NCBI GenBank assembly: GCA_026391795.1
Contig: JAPLDI010000015.1
Span: 8,009-68,556, forward strand
Origin: Bacteroidota bacterium
GTDB taxonomy: Bacteria > Bacteroidota > Bacteroidia > Bacteroidales > FEN-979
Reading direction: 5' to 3'
DNA length: 60,548 bases
In this document: positions 26,864 to 36,021 of the stretch, piece by piece
How positions within the stretch are numbered: the stretch's first letter is position 1
Layout of the letters: each line of letters opens with the position of its first letter
Notes under the pieces: model-generated
The model's input: the letters and a program-made list of their open reading frames with translations, nothing else
Told to the model about the DNA's origin: nothing
Database searches by the model: none
Translations under genes and position numbers: made by a program

Positions 26864-28765
26864 TTAATAGGCCCTGACATTTCTTCCCTCGATGTAATTG
26901 ATAAAGGATTTGTTCACCACCTTGTTTCCCCCGGGAGTAGGATAATTGCCTGTGAAATACCAGTCGCCGGTATGATTTGGAATGGCCGTGTGCAGGTCCT
27001 CGATGGTCTGGTAGATGATCTCAATCTTTGCTTTGACCGAAGAGGGAGTCAGGAGTTCAGAGACTTTTTCCGATATCCGTTGTGCTGTGAAAGGTTTGTA
27101 AATTTCCTTGACAAAATTCCGGATTTTCTCCTTCGGCAGATGTTCCTGGTCTTTCGATTTTTTGTAAACGTCGTTGATCACATTTTCCAGATGAGATTCC
27201 TTCAGCAGGTCGATGGCTGCTTTGAAGGCGATAAAGTCGGTAAGCTTGGCCATGTCGATGCCGTAGCAGTCGGGGTAACGGATCTGGGGAGCCGAAGAGG
27301 CGATGATGATCTTTTTCGGTTCGAGCCGGTCAAGGATGCGCAGGATGCTTTGCTTCAGCGTAGTTCCCCTCACGATGGAATCATCGAGTACGACCAGGTT
27401 GTCTTTTCCTTTCCGGATGCTCCCGTACGTGATGTCGTAAACGTGTGCTGCCAGGTCGTCGCGTTGTGAATCCTGTGCAATGAAGGTGCGCAGTTTCATG
27501 TCCTTGACAGCGACTTTTTCCACCCGGGGCCACAGTTTAAGGATGGCATCCAGTTCATCCGGGGTAAGTTTCCCCTGTGCTTCGAGGATCCTGTCTTTTT
27601 TGATGGTGTTACAGAACGTACCGAGTTCCTCGATAAGTCCGTAATAGGCGTCAATGGCAGTATTGGGTATGTAGGAGAAGACGGTATTCTCCAGGTCGTA
27701 ATCAATGGCTTTGAGGATGGAAGGTGCGAGGAGTTTCCCCAGGTTCTTCCGTTCCCGGTAAATCTCTTTATCGGTTCCACGGGAGAAATAGATCCTTTCA
27801 AACGAACAGGCTTTCTTTTCCAGCGGGTTCCGGAATTGCTTTTCGGTAATGGTCCCGTCTCTTTTGATGATCAGGGCATGTCCCGGTTTTAATTCCTTTA
27901 CGGATTCAAATGGCACATTGAAGGTGGTCTGAATGACCGGCCGTTCAGAAGTGGCGATGGCAATCTCGTCATTGTAATAATAAAATGCAGGCCGGATCCC
28001 GCTTGGGTCACGCATTACAAAGGCATCCCCGTGACCCAGCAATCCTGCGATTACATAACCGCCATCCCAGCTTTCGGCCGAATTCTTTAAAATCTTTTCA
28101 ATGTTAAGATGTCTGGCAATCTCTTTTGTGATCTCCCGTTTCGGGAATCCCTCTTTTTTAAATTTCTTGTAAAGAGCTTCGTTCTCTTCATCGAGAAAAT
28201 GGCCGATCTTCTCCAGTATGGTTATCGTATCGGATGTTTCAACCGGGTATTGCCCAAGGTCGATGAGCCGTTCAAAGAGTTCGTCAACGTTAGTGAGGTT
28301 GAAATTTCCGGCAAGAACCAGGTTTTTGGTCATCCAGTTGTTTTCGCGAATGAAGGGATGGATGTTCAGCATGGAGTTTTTGCCGAAGGTTCCATAACGC
28401 AGGTGCCCGAGGTAGAGTTCGCCGATGAAGTCGATGTTGTTTTTCAGCCAGGCCACATCACAAACCCGTTGCGGCTGTTTCTCAATGACATGCTGGAGCT
28501 GTTCATGGAAGGCGGAAAAGATATCTTTGATCGGGGAATCGGAATCGGAACGCAGCCGGTTGATGTATTTGTTACCGGGTTCAAGGTCAAACTTGATGCT
28601 TGCAATCCCGGCACCATCCTGACCGCGGTTGTGCTGCTTCTGCATGAGCAGATGAAGCTTGTTCATGCCATAGGTTGCCGTGCCGTATTTTGCCAGGTAA
28701 TATTCGAGCGGTTTCAGAAGACGTACCAGCGCAATCCCGCATTCATGGTTGATCCTGTCGCTCAT
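26864..28765 (-). CDS. Long amidophosphoribosyltransferase-like protein
   Basis: 633 residues, about 130-150 longer than usual PurF. The N-terminal glutamine amidotransferase domain begins with an eight-residue leader and then Cys9 (NHECGIAL), the nucleophile expected after propeptide removal. QKQHNRGQDGAGIAS and GHLRYGT are glutaminase motifs. The phosphoribosyltransferase part keeps the PRPP loop VVLDDSIVRGTTLKQS and APQIRYPDCYGIDM. An insertion between the domains and a C-terminal extension of about 120 residues ending GNYPTPGGNKVVNKSF are extra. It may be the main PurF or a paralogue using another amine acceptor. A -7 box (28790-28797) lies just upstream, divergent from mnmH. Confidence 0.75.
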   Translation of the reverse strand: MSDRINHECGIALVRLLKPLEYYLAKYGTATYGMNKLHLLMQKQHNRGQDGAGIASIKFDLEPGNKYINRLRSDSDSPIKDIFSAFHEQLQHVIEKQPQRVCDVAWLKNNIDFIGELYLGHLRYGTFGKNSMLNIHPFIRENNWMTKNLVLAGNFNLTNVDELFERLIDLGQYPVETSDTITILEKIGHFLDEENEALYKKFKKEGFPKREITKEIARHLNIEKILKNSAESWDGGYVIAGLLGHGDAFVMRDPSGIRPAFYYYNDEIAIATSERPVIQTTFNVPFESVKELKPGHALIIKRDGTITEKQFRNPLEKKACSFERIYFSRGTDKEIYRERKNLGKLLAPSILKAIDYDLENTVFSYIPNTAIDAYYGLIEELGTFCNTIKKDRILEAQGKLTPDELDAILKLWPRVEKVAVKDMKLRTFIAQDSQRDDLAAHVYDITYGSIRKGKDNLVVLDDSIVRGTTLKQSILRILDRLEPKKIIIASSAPQIRYPDCYGIDMAKLTDFIAFKAAIDLLKESHLENVINDVYKKSKDQEHLPKEKIRNFVKEIYKPFTAQRISEKVSELLTPSSVKAKIEIIYQTIEDLHTAIPNHTGDWYFTGNYPTPGGNKVVNKSFINYIEGRNVRAY

Positions 28766-28789
28766 TCAGAAGTTCTTTAAATGAGGGCG

Positions 28790-28797
28790 CAAAGATA
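28790..28797 (-). promoter_or_regulatory. -7 box (TATCTTTG) for the PurF-like gene
   Basis: A perfect TAnnTTTG on the minus strand, 25 bases before the ATG at 28765. No clear -33 element was seen. Confidence 0.5.
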
Positions 28798-28886
28798 CGA
28801 AAATAATCGTTCCCGATCAGCCCGAACCCGGCTGGAGAAAAGTAAAAATGCCCGATTTCATGATTATTGCTAAATTTATCTCTCAA

Positions 28887-29927
28887 ATGAAAGAACAGAT
28901 CCTCCCCGAAGAATTTTTAAAGCTGTCAAGGACATTTCCTGTAATCGACGTGCGCTCGGAGAAGGAATACCTCTCAGGGCATATCCCGGGTGCTATTAAC
29001 CTTCCCCTTTTCAATGATGAAGAACGTGCCGTTGTGGGTACCCTTTTTAAGAATTCGGGGAGGGATGCTTCTGTGCTCAAAGGACTTGAACTGGCGGGAC
29101 CGAAACTTGCGGATTTTGTGAAGAAGCTGCACAGAATTACCCTGCAGAAAGAGATCCTTGTTCACTGCTGGAGAGGAGGGATGCGCAGCGCCAGCATGGC
29201 CTGGCTCTTTGAACAGGCCGGTTATAAGGTTTTTTTGCTGGAAGGCGGATATAAGGCCTATCGCCGGTTTGTGAGGGAAAAATTGTCCCTGCCGGTGAAG
29301 ATCATCATTCTTGGCGGGCTGACCGGCAGCGGGAAAACGGAGCTCCTTCACCTGCTTGAAAAAGAGGGAGAACAGATCCTGGACCTTGAACAGCTGGCAA
29401 GTCATAAGGGTTCGGTTTTCGGAGGACTCAGACAGCCTGTTCAGCCTTGCAATGAACAGTTTGAAAACAACCTCTTTTCTCAATGGGAACTACTTGACGC
29501 TTCAAGACCGGTGTGGATCGAGGATGAGAGCCGTATGATCGGAAATGTAGGGATCCCCGAACCCCTGTTTGAACAGATGATCCGTGCGGTCATGATCAAG
29601 GTTGAATCCAGCCGGGAACAAAGGATACGACGGCTTGTCAATGAATATTCGGAAATTGAAAAGCAGGATTTAAAGGATGCGATACTGAAGATCAGCGAAA
29701 AACTGGGAGGGACCAATGCGAAAACAGCCCTGGCTGCCATTGATTCCGGCGATTATGCTACCGTGGCGGGCCTGGCATTGTCGCATTATGACAAGAGCTA
29801 CACCCATTCCCTGCTGAAAAGAGTGAACCTGGTAATCCATACTATTGTCCTCGAAAGTGACGATCCCTTAGAAAATGCAAAACTTGTCCTGAACGCAGGG
29901 AAATCGATCCCTGAAAATAATCCGTAG
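28887..29927 (+). CDS. mnmH: tRNA 2-selenouridine synthase
   Basis: 346 residues. MnmH (SelU) replaces sulfur by selenium in 2-thiouridine at the wobble position of certain tRNAs, using selenophosphate. The N-terminal rhodanese domain has catalytic Cys94 in HCWRGGMRS. The P-loop GGLTGSGKT lies at about 143-151, with the family strings HKGSVFGGLRQPVQP and IEDESRMIGN. The frame opens at 28848, but MKEQILPEEF at 28887 fits the family start and follows a weak TAAATTTA box. Two bases separate it from the desulfurase-SelD fusion, so selenium mobilisation, activation and use are encoded in one operon. Confidence 0.93.
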   Translation: MKEQILPEEFLKLSRTFPVIDVRSEKEYLSGHIPGAINLPLFNDEERAVVGTLFKNSGRDASVLKGLELAGPKLADFVKKLHRITLQKEILVHCWRGGMRSASMAWLFEQAGYKVFLLEGGYKAYRRFVREKLSLPVKIIILGGLTGSGKTELLHLLEKEGEQILDLEQLASHKGSVFGGLRQPVQPCNEQFENNLFSQWELLDASRPVWIEDESRMIGNVGIPEPLFEQMIRAVMIKVESSREQRIRRLVNEYSEIEKQDLKDAILKISEKLGGTNAKTALAAIDSGDYATVAGLALSHYDKSYTHSLLKRVNLVIHTIVLESDDPLENAKLVLNAGKSIPENNP

Positions 29928-29929
29928 CC

Positions 29930-32224
29930 ATGGAAAGCATTTATCTTGATTATAACGCCACAACGCCTATAGACCCCCTTGTTGCGGAAGCCATGCAGCC
30001 CTATCTTACCGGGTTTTTCGGAAACCCTTCCAGTATTCATGCGGAGGGGATGAAGGCTAAGGAAGCTGTTGAAACTGCCCGCAGCCAGGTTGCAAAAATG
30101 GTGAACTGCCATCCCGATGAGATCATTTTTACCAGCGGGGGCACCGAATCGAACAATTTTGCCATCAAGGGAACAGCACTCGCAGGCCGGAACAAGGGGA
30201 ATCACATCATTACCTCCTGCATCGAACATCCTTCGGTACTGGAGGTTTGCCGTTACCTTGAAACGCAGGGGTTTACGGTCACCTATCTTCCTGTGGATGA
30301 ATACGGGATGGTGGATCCGGAAGATGTGGAAAAGAGCATCACATCTTCCACGATCCTGGTTACGATCATGCATGCCAATAACGAAACCGGTACGATCCAG
30401 CCTGTGGATGAGATCGGCCGGATCACAAGGGAGCACCATATCCCGTTTCACAGTGATGCTGCACAGAGTGCAGGAAAAATTCCCGTGGATGTGGAAGCGA
30501 TGAACGTTGACCTGCTCTCCCTTGCAGGACATAAGATCTATGCACCCAAGGGTGTCGGGGCCCTCTATATCCGAAGGGGATTCCATCCTGAAAAACAGAT
30601 TCATGGCGCCGACCATGAGCAAAACCTTCGCGCGGGGACCGAGAATGTGTTGTCGGTTGCGGGTTTTGGTAAAGCCTGTGAACTTGTTGCAGAGAGTAAG
30701 GCTCAACGGGTTGAACCTGTTCAGAAGCTGAGAGATCTCCTGTTTCAACAGATCAGGGCGGAATTGCCGGAAATAAAGCTGAACGGCCACCCGGAACGGA
30801 GGCTTCCGAATACCCTGAACATCAGCTTCCCGGGAGTGGAAGCGGCATTGCTTCTCGAGCGAATGGCCCCTGTTGAGGCATCTGCCGGCGCAGCCTGTCA
30901 TTCAGACAGTGAAGTTATTTCTCCCGTACTGACTGCCATGAAAGTTCCCGTTCATTTCGCGATGGGCTCCGTGCGTTTTTCCCTCGGCCGTATGACAAAA
31001 CAAAACGAGATCGAAGAAGCAATACCCATCATAATTAATGCTTACAAAAAACTTTCAAATCCATCCTCCATTTTCGATCCTACATCCTCCAGCATCCAGC
31101 ATCCAGCATCGAGCATCCAGCATCCAGCATCCAGCATCCAGCATCGAGCATCCAGCATCGAGCATCCAGCATCGAGCATCGAGCATCCGGCATCCGAAAT
31201 AAAACTCACTCACTTTACCCACGGACTGGGCTGCGCCTGCAAGATCCGTCCGCAATACCTTGAAAAGATCCTGAAGGAGCTTCCGGTTTCCAGCGATCCC
31301 AATGTTCTTGTGGGCCTGAAGGATCCGGATGACGCAGCAGTATACAGGATTGATGAACAGACTACCCTTGTGCAGACCGTCGACTTTTTCACGCCGGTTG
31401 TGGATGATCCTTACGATTTCGGCGCTGTTGCCGCGGCCAATGCCTTAAGCGACATTTATGCCATGGGCGGGAAACCCTTGTTCGCACTCAGCATCGTAGG
31501 ATTTCCTGATAAGCTTCTCCCTCCGGAAGTGCTTCAACAGATCCTGAAGGGTGCGTCGGATAAAGCTGCAGAAGCGGGGATCAGCATTATCGGGGGGCAC
31601 ACGATTGAGGATACGGAGCCAAAATTCGGACTGGTTGTGACCGGAATTGTCGATGCAGGAAAGATCCTGTCAAACTCATCTGCAAAACCCGGAGATGTGA
31701 TCATCCTGACAAAACCGCTGGGTACCGGTATCCTTTCGACGGGCATCAAGCGTGGCCTGGTCGACAGAGAGACTGAAAGCCGGATGATATCCATGATGGC
31801 CCGGCTGAATGATAAAGCAGCAGCAGTCATGGCCGGATTTCCGGTAAGCGCCTGTACCGATGTGACCGGGTTTGGATTGCTCGGACATCTGAAGGAGATG
31901 ATTCTGGGAAGTAAAACAGGTGCTGAGATCGATTATAAAAAGGTGCCGGTTTTGTCAACTGTATGGGCGCTTGCCGCCATGAACATGATCCCCGGGGGAA
32001 CCCGCAACAACCTTCAGTATGTGGAGGAGATCACAGACTGGGATGAAGGTGTACCTGAACTGGCCAAAGTGATCCTGGCAGATGCCCAGACATCCGGCGG
32101 GCTGCTGATCGCCCTTCCTCCTAAGTATTCGGATGAATTTGTGGAAGAATGCCGGAAAGCAGGGATCAGTGAAGCTGTTGTGATCGGGAATATCAAAAAA
32201 GGGAAGAGGATCCGGGTGAAATGA
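29930..32224 (+). CDS. selD: Cysteine desulfurase (NifS/IscS-like) fused to selenide, water dikinase (SelD)
   Basis: 764 residues. Residues 1-376 form a class V PLP enzyme: Lys202 in LAGHKIYAPKGVG binds PLP and Cys323 in SAGAACHSDS is the persulfide/selenide carrier. Residues 425-764 form a full SelD: HGLGCACKI with Cys435 and Lys438 in place of E. coli Cys17 and Lys20, then ATP-binding segments such as VDFFTPVVDDPYDFGAVAAANALSDIYAMGG. The linker (about 377-424) is a seven-residue repeat, SSIQHPA/SSIEHPA, encoded by a 7-bp microsatellite. There is no ATG or ribosome-binding site between the halves, so SelD is made as a fusion. Direct handover of selenide to SelD is inferred from this and from mnmH next to it. 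Confidence 0.92.
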   Translation: MESIYLDYNATTPIDPLVAEAMQPYLTGFFGNPSSIHAEGMKAKEAVETARSQVAKMVNCHPDEIIFTSGGTESNNFAIKGTALAGRNKGNHIITSCIEHPSVLEVCRYLETQGFTVTYLPVDEYGMVDPEDVEKSITSSTILVTIMHANNETGTIQPVDEIGRITREHHIPFHSDAAQSAGKIPVDVEAMNVDLLSLAGHKIYAPKGVGALYIRRGFHPEKQIHGADHEQNLRAGTENVLSVAGFGKACELVAESKAQRVEPVQKLRDLLFQQIRAELPEIKLNGHPERRLPNTLNISFPGVEAALLLERMAPVEASAGAACHSDSEVISPVLTAMKVPVHFAMGSVRFSLGRMTKQNEIEEAIPIIINAYKKLSNPSSIFDPTSSSIQHPASSIQHPASSIQHRASSIEHPASSIEHPASEIKLTHFTHGLGCACKIRPQYLEKILKELPVSSDPNVLVGLKDPDDAAVYRIDEQTTLVQTVDFFTPVVDDPYDFGAVAAANALSDIYAMGGKPLFALSIVGFPDKLLPPEVLQQILKGASDKAAEAGISIIGGHTIEDTEPKFGLVVTGIVDAGKILSNSSAKPGDVIILTKPLGTGILSTGIKRGLVDRETESRMISMMARLNDKAAAVMAGFPVSACTDVTGFGLLGHLKEMILGSKTGAEIDYKKVPVLSTVWALAAMNMIPGGTRNNLQYVEEITDWDEGVPELAKVILADAQTSGGLLIALPPKYSDEFVEECRKAGISEAVVIGNIKKGKRIRVK
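31083..31196. repeat. In-frame 7-bp microsatellite (CATCCAG/CATCGAG, about 16 units)
   Basis: Units of CATCCAG, CATCGAG and rare variants run head to tail inside the desulfurase-SelD gene. Three units (21 bases) encode one seven-residue protein repeat. The same unit forms a longer intergenic array at 57239-57396. Gain or loss of one unit would shift the frame of SelD. Confidence 0.95.
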
Positions 32225-32321
32225 ACCGGTACTGTGATTGTGTCAGAGCCTCTGTTTTTCAATCCGGGCTGGACATATCATCCGGTTTTTTTGTAACTTT
32301 ATTGAATAATTCTGTTCCACT

Positions 32322-33881
32322 ATGCGTTCGCGAAAGCTGATACTGATCGTTTGCCTCCTGATGAGCAACATTGCTTTCTCACAGTTCCCGAATATCCTGA
32401 TCGGCGACACCGACTGGCCGGAAGAACCTTCCATTGCCATCAACCCGAAAAACCCTGACCGTCTGGTTGCCGGGGCCAACATCGATCTGTTTTACACATC
32501 CGGTGACGGAGGTCTGCTCTGGTCGCAGGGAAACCTCACTTCTCCCTACAGCGTTTATGGCGATCCCTGCCTGGTGATCGACACGGCCGGGAATTATTAC
32601 TATTTCCATCTCTCTAACCCCCCACTCGGCAGCTTTATCGACCGGATCGTATGCCAGAAATCGACGGATGGCGGACTTACCTGGTCTGACGGAACTTTCA
32701 TGGGACTGAACGGCACCAAGGGCCAGGACAAAGAGTGGGCGGTTGTTGATCCGGTAACGAATACCATCTATGTGACCTGGACCCAGTTTGATGTTTATGG
32801 TACATCAGATCCTGCCGACAGCTCCATAATATTATTTTCAAAATCGACGGATGAAGGCGCCACCTGGAGTACTCCGAAGCGCATCAGCCGGGTTGCCGGT
32901 GATTGTGTTGACAGCGACAATACCGATGAAGGGGCCGTTCCGGCTGTAGGTCCCGGTGGAGAGATCTATGTTTCCTGGGCAGGACCGGCCGGGCTGGTTT
33001 TCAACCGTTCCCTTGACGAAGGCGCGACCTGGATGGATACCAATGTATTTGTTTCCGATATTCCCGGAGGATGGGATTATGCCATCCCGGGAATCTATCG
33101 TGCAAACGGTTTGCCGGTGACCTGCTGCGACCTCAGCAACGGGCCATCCCGTGGAACTATATACATAAACTGGAGTGATCAGCGGAACGGGTTTACCGAT
33201 ACCGATGTATGGCTCACGAAATCGACGGATGGCGGTTTGACATGGAGCCCCCGGAAGCGAGTGAATGATGATCCTCCGGGAAAGCAACAGTTTTTCACCT
33301 GGATGACGGTTGACCAGGTTACCGGTTTCATCTATTTTGTTTTTTATGACCGCAGGGCTTACCCGGATGAAGCAACGGATGTTTATATGGCGGTTTCCCG
33401 CGACGGGGGTGAGACCTTTCAAAATTTCAAAGTCAGTGAATCGCCTTTTACTCCAAATCACCTGATCTTTTTCGGAGACTATACCAACATCTCTGCCCAC
33501 AACAATGTGGTGCGACCGATCTGGGCCCGGCTTGATAACAGCCAGCTCACTGTTTATACAGCCCTCGTCGACAGTCTTTTCATGAGTATAGGGCAGAAAC
33601 CTGAATCCGGTTTTTCCTCTACCCTTGAACAAAATTTTCCCAATCCCGGCAGGTCGGTTACCTGCATTGCCTATAAAGTCCGCCGGAACACAACAATAAA
33701 CCTCGAGGTTTTCGATCTTTACGGAAACAGGATCGCCACCCTGGTCGACCATAAAGTGAGTGCCCCGGGCCGTTATATTGAAAACTTCGACATCGCAAAA
33801 TACGGACTTACCCCGGGCCTCTATTTTTATTCGCTGACGGACAATGAGAAATCGGTCAGGCGCAAAATGATCGTGGAATAA
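32322..33881 (+). CDS. Secreted Asp-box (sialidase-like beta-propeller) protein with T9SS sorting domain
   Basis: 519 residues. Signal peptide 1-20 (NIAFSQ). Five Asp-box motifs of the S-x-D-x-G-x-T-W type occur: KSTDGGLTW, KSTDEGATW, RSLDEGATW, KSTDGGLTW and SRDGGETF. This spacing is typical of six-bladed BNR propellers in sialidases and other glycan-binding proteins. The catalytic Arg triad and Tyr/Glu pair of sialidases are not clearly placed, so activity is uncertain. Residues about 435-519 (LEQNFPNPGRS, TINLEVFDLYGNRIATLVDHKV, GLTPGLYFYSLTDNEKSVRRKMIVE) form a classic type A T9SS domain. The protein is exported to the cell surface or medium. Confidence 0.85.
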   Translation: MRSRKLILIVCLLMSNIAFSQFPNILIGDTDWPEEPSIAINPKNPDRLVAGANIDLFYTSGDGGLLWSQGNLTSPYSVYGDPCLVIDTAGNYYYFHLSNPPLGSFIDRIVCQKSTDGGLTWSDGTFMGLNGTKGQDKEWAVVDPVTNTIYVTWTQFDVYGTSDPADSSIILFSKSTDEGATWSTPKRISRVAGDCVDSDNTDEGAVPAVGPGGEIYVSWAGPAGLVFNRSLDEGATWMDTNVFVSDIPGGWDYAIPGIYRANGLPVTCCDLSNGPSRGTIYINWSDQRNGFTDTDVWLTKSTDGGLTWSPRKRVNDDPPGKQQFFTWMTVDQVTGFIYFVFYDRRAYPDEATDVYMAVSRDGGETFQNFKVSESPFTPNHLIFFGDYTNISAHNNVVRPIWARLDNSQLTVYTALVDSLFMSIGQKPESGFSSTLEQNFPNPGRSVTCIAYKVRRNTTINLEVFDLYGNRIATLVDHKVSAPGRYIENFDIAKYGLTPGLYFYSLTDNEKSVRRKMIVE

Positions 33882-33908
33882 AAACACGAAAAAACTTTTT
33901 ACCCTTTT

Positions 33909-33938
33909 TTTGTTTCTCGCGAAATTTCATTAATTTTG
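33909..33938 (+). promoter_or_regulatory. Consensus promoter of the TetR-TolC unit
   Basis: TTTG at 33909-33912, an 18-base spacer and TAATTTTG at 33931-33938. The leader to the TetR ATG is about 105 bases, long for this window, and contains a possible 22-codon ORF (33965-34033). Confidence 0.65.
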
Positions 33939-34048
33939 CCTTCCGGAAAAATCCTGTTCAACTCATGAAATGCTTATATATTCTCGCTTTGCGACAAATT
34001 CAAGGCAGGCTTTATCCCTCATTCCACGTTTAATTTAATAGGATCTTC

Positions 34049-34678
34049 ATGGACAACACTTTGACAGATGTTCTGGAACGGGTAAGGGAATTGTTCTTCA
34101 AATATGGTGTACGCAGCGTATCCATGGAGGATATATGCCGCGACCTGGGAATTTCAAAGAAAAAATTGTACCAGCTGTTCTCCAGCAAAAATGAGCTGGT
34201 TGAGAAACTCCTTGAGCTTGAGCGACAGAACTTTGAGATTATCTTTGACACTTACAGTTTTGAAGGTGTAAACGCCATCGATATCCTGCTCACTGTCAGC
34301 AAGGAATTGGGTGAACGCTTCCGCGACATCAGTCCGTCCATCACCTTCGACCTGAAAAAATATTATCCCGACATTTATCACAAACACATTGATGACAGGG
34401 TTGATTTTATCTTTAAAAAGATCCAGATCAACCTGGAGAAGGGAATCAACCAGGGTGTATACCGTGATGACCTGAGCATTGAACTGATTGCCCGGCTTTA
34501 CATCCGTCGCCTCATTGACTTGCATAACCCTGAATTTTTTCCTGCCGACAAATTTTCTTTCCAAACCCTTTTTGAGGCGATGTTTGACAATTTCATACGC
34601 GGAATCGCCAATGCCAAGGGAATTGAATACTACGAAAAACAAAAACGAAAAGTAAATTTTAGCAAATTCAACAAATGA
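34049..34678 (+). CDS. TetR-family transcriptional regulator (efflux-linked)
   Basis: 209 residues. The N-terminal helix-turn-helix (about 20-50: YGVRSVSMEDICRDLGISKKKLYQLFSSKNELVEKLL) fits TetR regulators; the rest is the all-helical ligand-binding domain. Its stop overlaps the TolC start by four bases. It probably controls its own operon and perhaps the converging RND genes in response to a pump substrate. It is clearly related to the regulator at 42282-42905, sharing FRD-x(5)-DxxKYYPD in the ligand domain. Confidence 0.88.
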   Translation: MDNTLTDVLERVRELFFKYGVRSVSMEDICRDLGISKKKLYQLFSSKNELVEKLLELERQNFEIIFDTYSFEGVNAIDILLTVSKELGERFRDISPSITFDLKKYYPDIYHKHIDDRVDFIFKKIQINLEKGINQGVYRDDLSIELIARLYIRRLIDLHNPEFFPADKFSFQTLFEAMFDNFIRGIANAKGIEYYEKQKRKVNFSKFNK

Positions 34679-36021
34679 AACGTATTTTTTTCCTGATAGC
34701 GGTTGTTTCATTCTTCTCGATCGGCTTAAGAACAGAAGCTCAACTAAAACCGGCACTTAAATTTTCATTGAAAGAGGCACAGGACTATGCCTATACAAAC
34801 AACTACGACCTGAAGAACTCTGCCTATGACGTGCAGATTGCAAAAAAGATGGTTAAGCAGAACACCTCCATCGGGCTGCCGCAGATTGATGCCGGGATTG
34901 ATTATGTTGATTACCTGGCATTACCTACATCCCTGATCCCCGGAGAATTCATTGGTAAACCGGGAACTACTTTTCCGATCCAGTTCGGCCAGGAGTACAA
35001 TGCCACGTTGCGTGCAAGACTGACACAGCTCGTTTACAGCGGACAGTATCTCGTCGGGCTGCAGACAGCCAAAGCTTACCTGGAGACTGCAAAACAGAAA
35101 ATGGTCAAGGATAAAATGGATGTCAGGGATGTTGTTTCCGAAGCCTATATCGGTTTGCTTATTGTGGAAGAGAGCACGAAGATTCTTGACTCCACGTATA
35201 AAACGGTGAACAAACTTTATGAAGACGGGGTGGCCACCCTGAAGCTTGGATTGATTGAAGATATCGATGTTGACCAGATGGAACTGAACCGCTCGAATCT
35301 GGACGCAAGCCTGATCAATATCAAGAGCCAGCGGCTGATCGCGTATAACACCCTGAAGTTCCTTCTTGGGATCGGCGATAACCAGGAGATCGAACTGACC
35401 AACGATCTGAGTTTTTTCCTGAATGAAATAAATGAAGACGCACTAATCAAAGAACAGTTCGATTATAACCATAATATTGAATACACGCTACTCAAAAAGC
35501 AGGAATACCTTGTACTGATGCAGTACAAGCTTTCCAAAACTGCATACCATCCCACACTTTCAGGTTTCCTTGGAGCCCAGGGAAATGCCCAGCGGAACGA
35601 ATGGTCGTTTTTCAACGACAAATACCCCTGGTACAAAACCGTGAACTGGGGGCTGACCCTTGCTATTCCGATCTGGAGCAGCGGCGGCAGGAAATATGCT
35701 GTTGACCAGGCCCGCCTCAACGTGGAGAAGATGAAGGTGAACGATGCCAAAGTGAAGAACCAGCTTCTGCTGCAGGTGGAGACCCTGAAGAAGGATTTTA
35801 CAAACTCCTACCTCGTTTTCCGGAACAAGCAGAAAGGGCTGAACGTCGCCAACAAGATCTACGAAAAGACATTTTCGAAATATAAGGAAGGTGTCTCATC
35901 CTCAACCGACCTGAACCAGAAATACAACCAGTTCCTGATGTCGGAATCCGATTATATCCAGTCGCTCTTCGATCTTCTGAAGAACAGGATCAGGCTGGCG
36001 AAGCTGTTGGAGAAAGTGTAG
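34675..36021 (+). CDS. TolC-family outer-membrane efflux protein
   Basis: 448 residues with a signal peptide (MKRIFFLIAVVSFFSIGLRTEAQ). Two homologous halves with long coiled-coil helices are seen (for example LKFSLKEAQDYAYTNNYDLKNSAYDVQIAKK and VDQARLNVEKMKVNDAKVKNQLLLQVETLKKDF). A trimer would form the exit duct through the outer membrane. The pump and adaptor that would use it are encoded convergently at 36325-40844. An ATGA overlap couples it to the TetR gene. Confidence 0.9.
   Translation: MKRIFFLIAVVSFFSIGLRTEAQLKPALKFSLKEAQDYAYTNNYDLKNSAYDVQIAKKMVKQNTSIGLPQIDAGIDYVDYLALPTSLIPGEFIGKPGTTFPIQFGQEYNATLRARLTQLVYSGQYLVGLQTAKAYLETAKQKMVKDKMDVRDVVSEAYIGLLIVEESTKILDSTYKTVNKLYEDGVATLKLGLIEDIDVDQMELNRSNLDASLINIKSQRLIAYNTLKFLLGIGDNQEIELTNDLSFFLNEINEDALIKEQFDYNHNIEYTLLKKQEYLVLMQYKLSKTAYHPTLSGFLGAQGNAQRNEWSFFNDKYPWYKTVNWGLTLAIPIWSSGGRKYAVDQARLNVEKMKVNDAKVKNQLLLQVETLKKDFTNSYLVFRNKQKGLNVANKIYEKTFSKYKEGVSSSTDLNQKYNQFLMSESDYIQSLFDLLKNRIRLAKLLEKV

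Noticed and set aside
31220-31260. Selenocysteine in SelD
   Set aside because: The active-site position reads Cys (GLGCACK); there is no in-frame TGA.
29930-32224. Frameshift or misassembly joining two genes
   Set aside because: Both domains and the linker are open in one frame with intact catalytic residues, although read-level proof is not available here.
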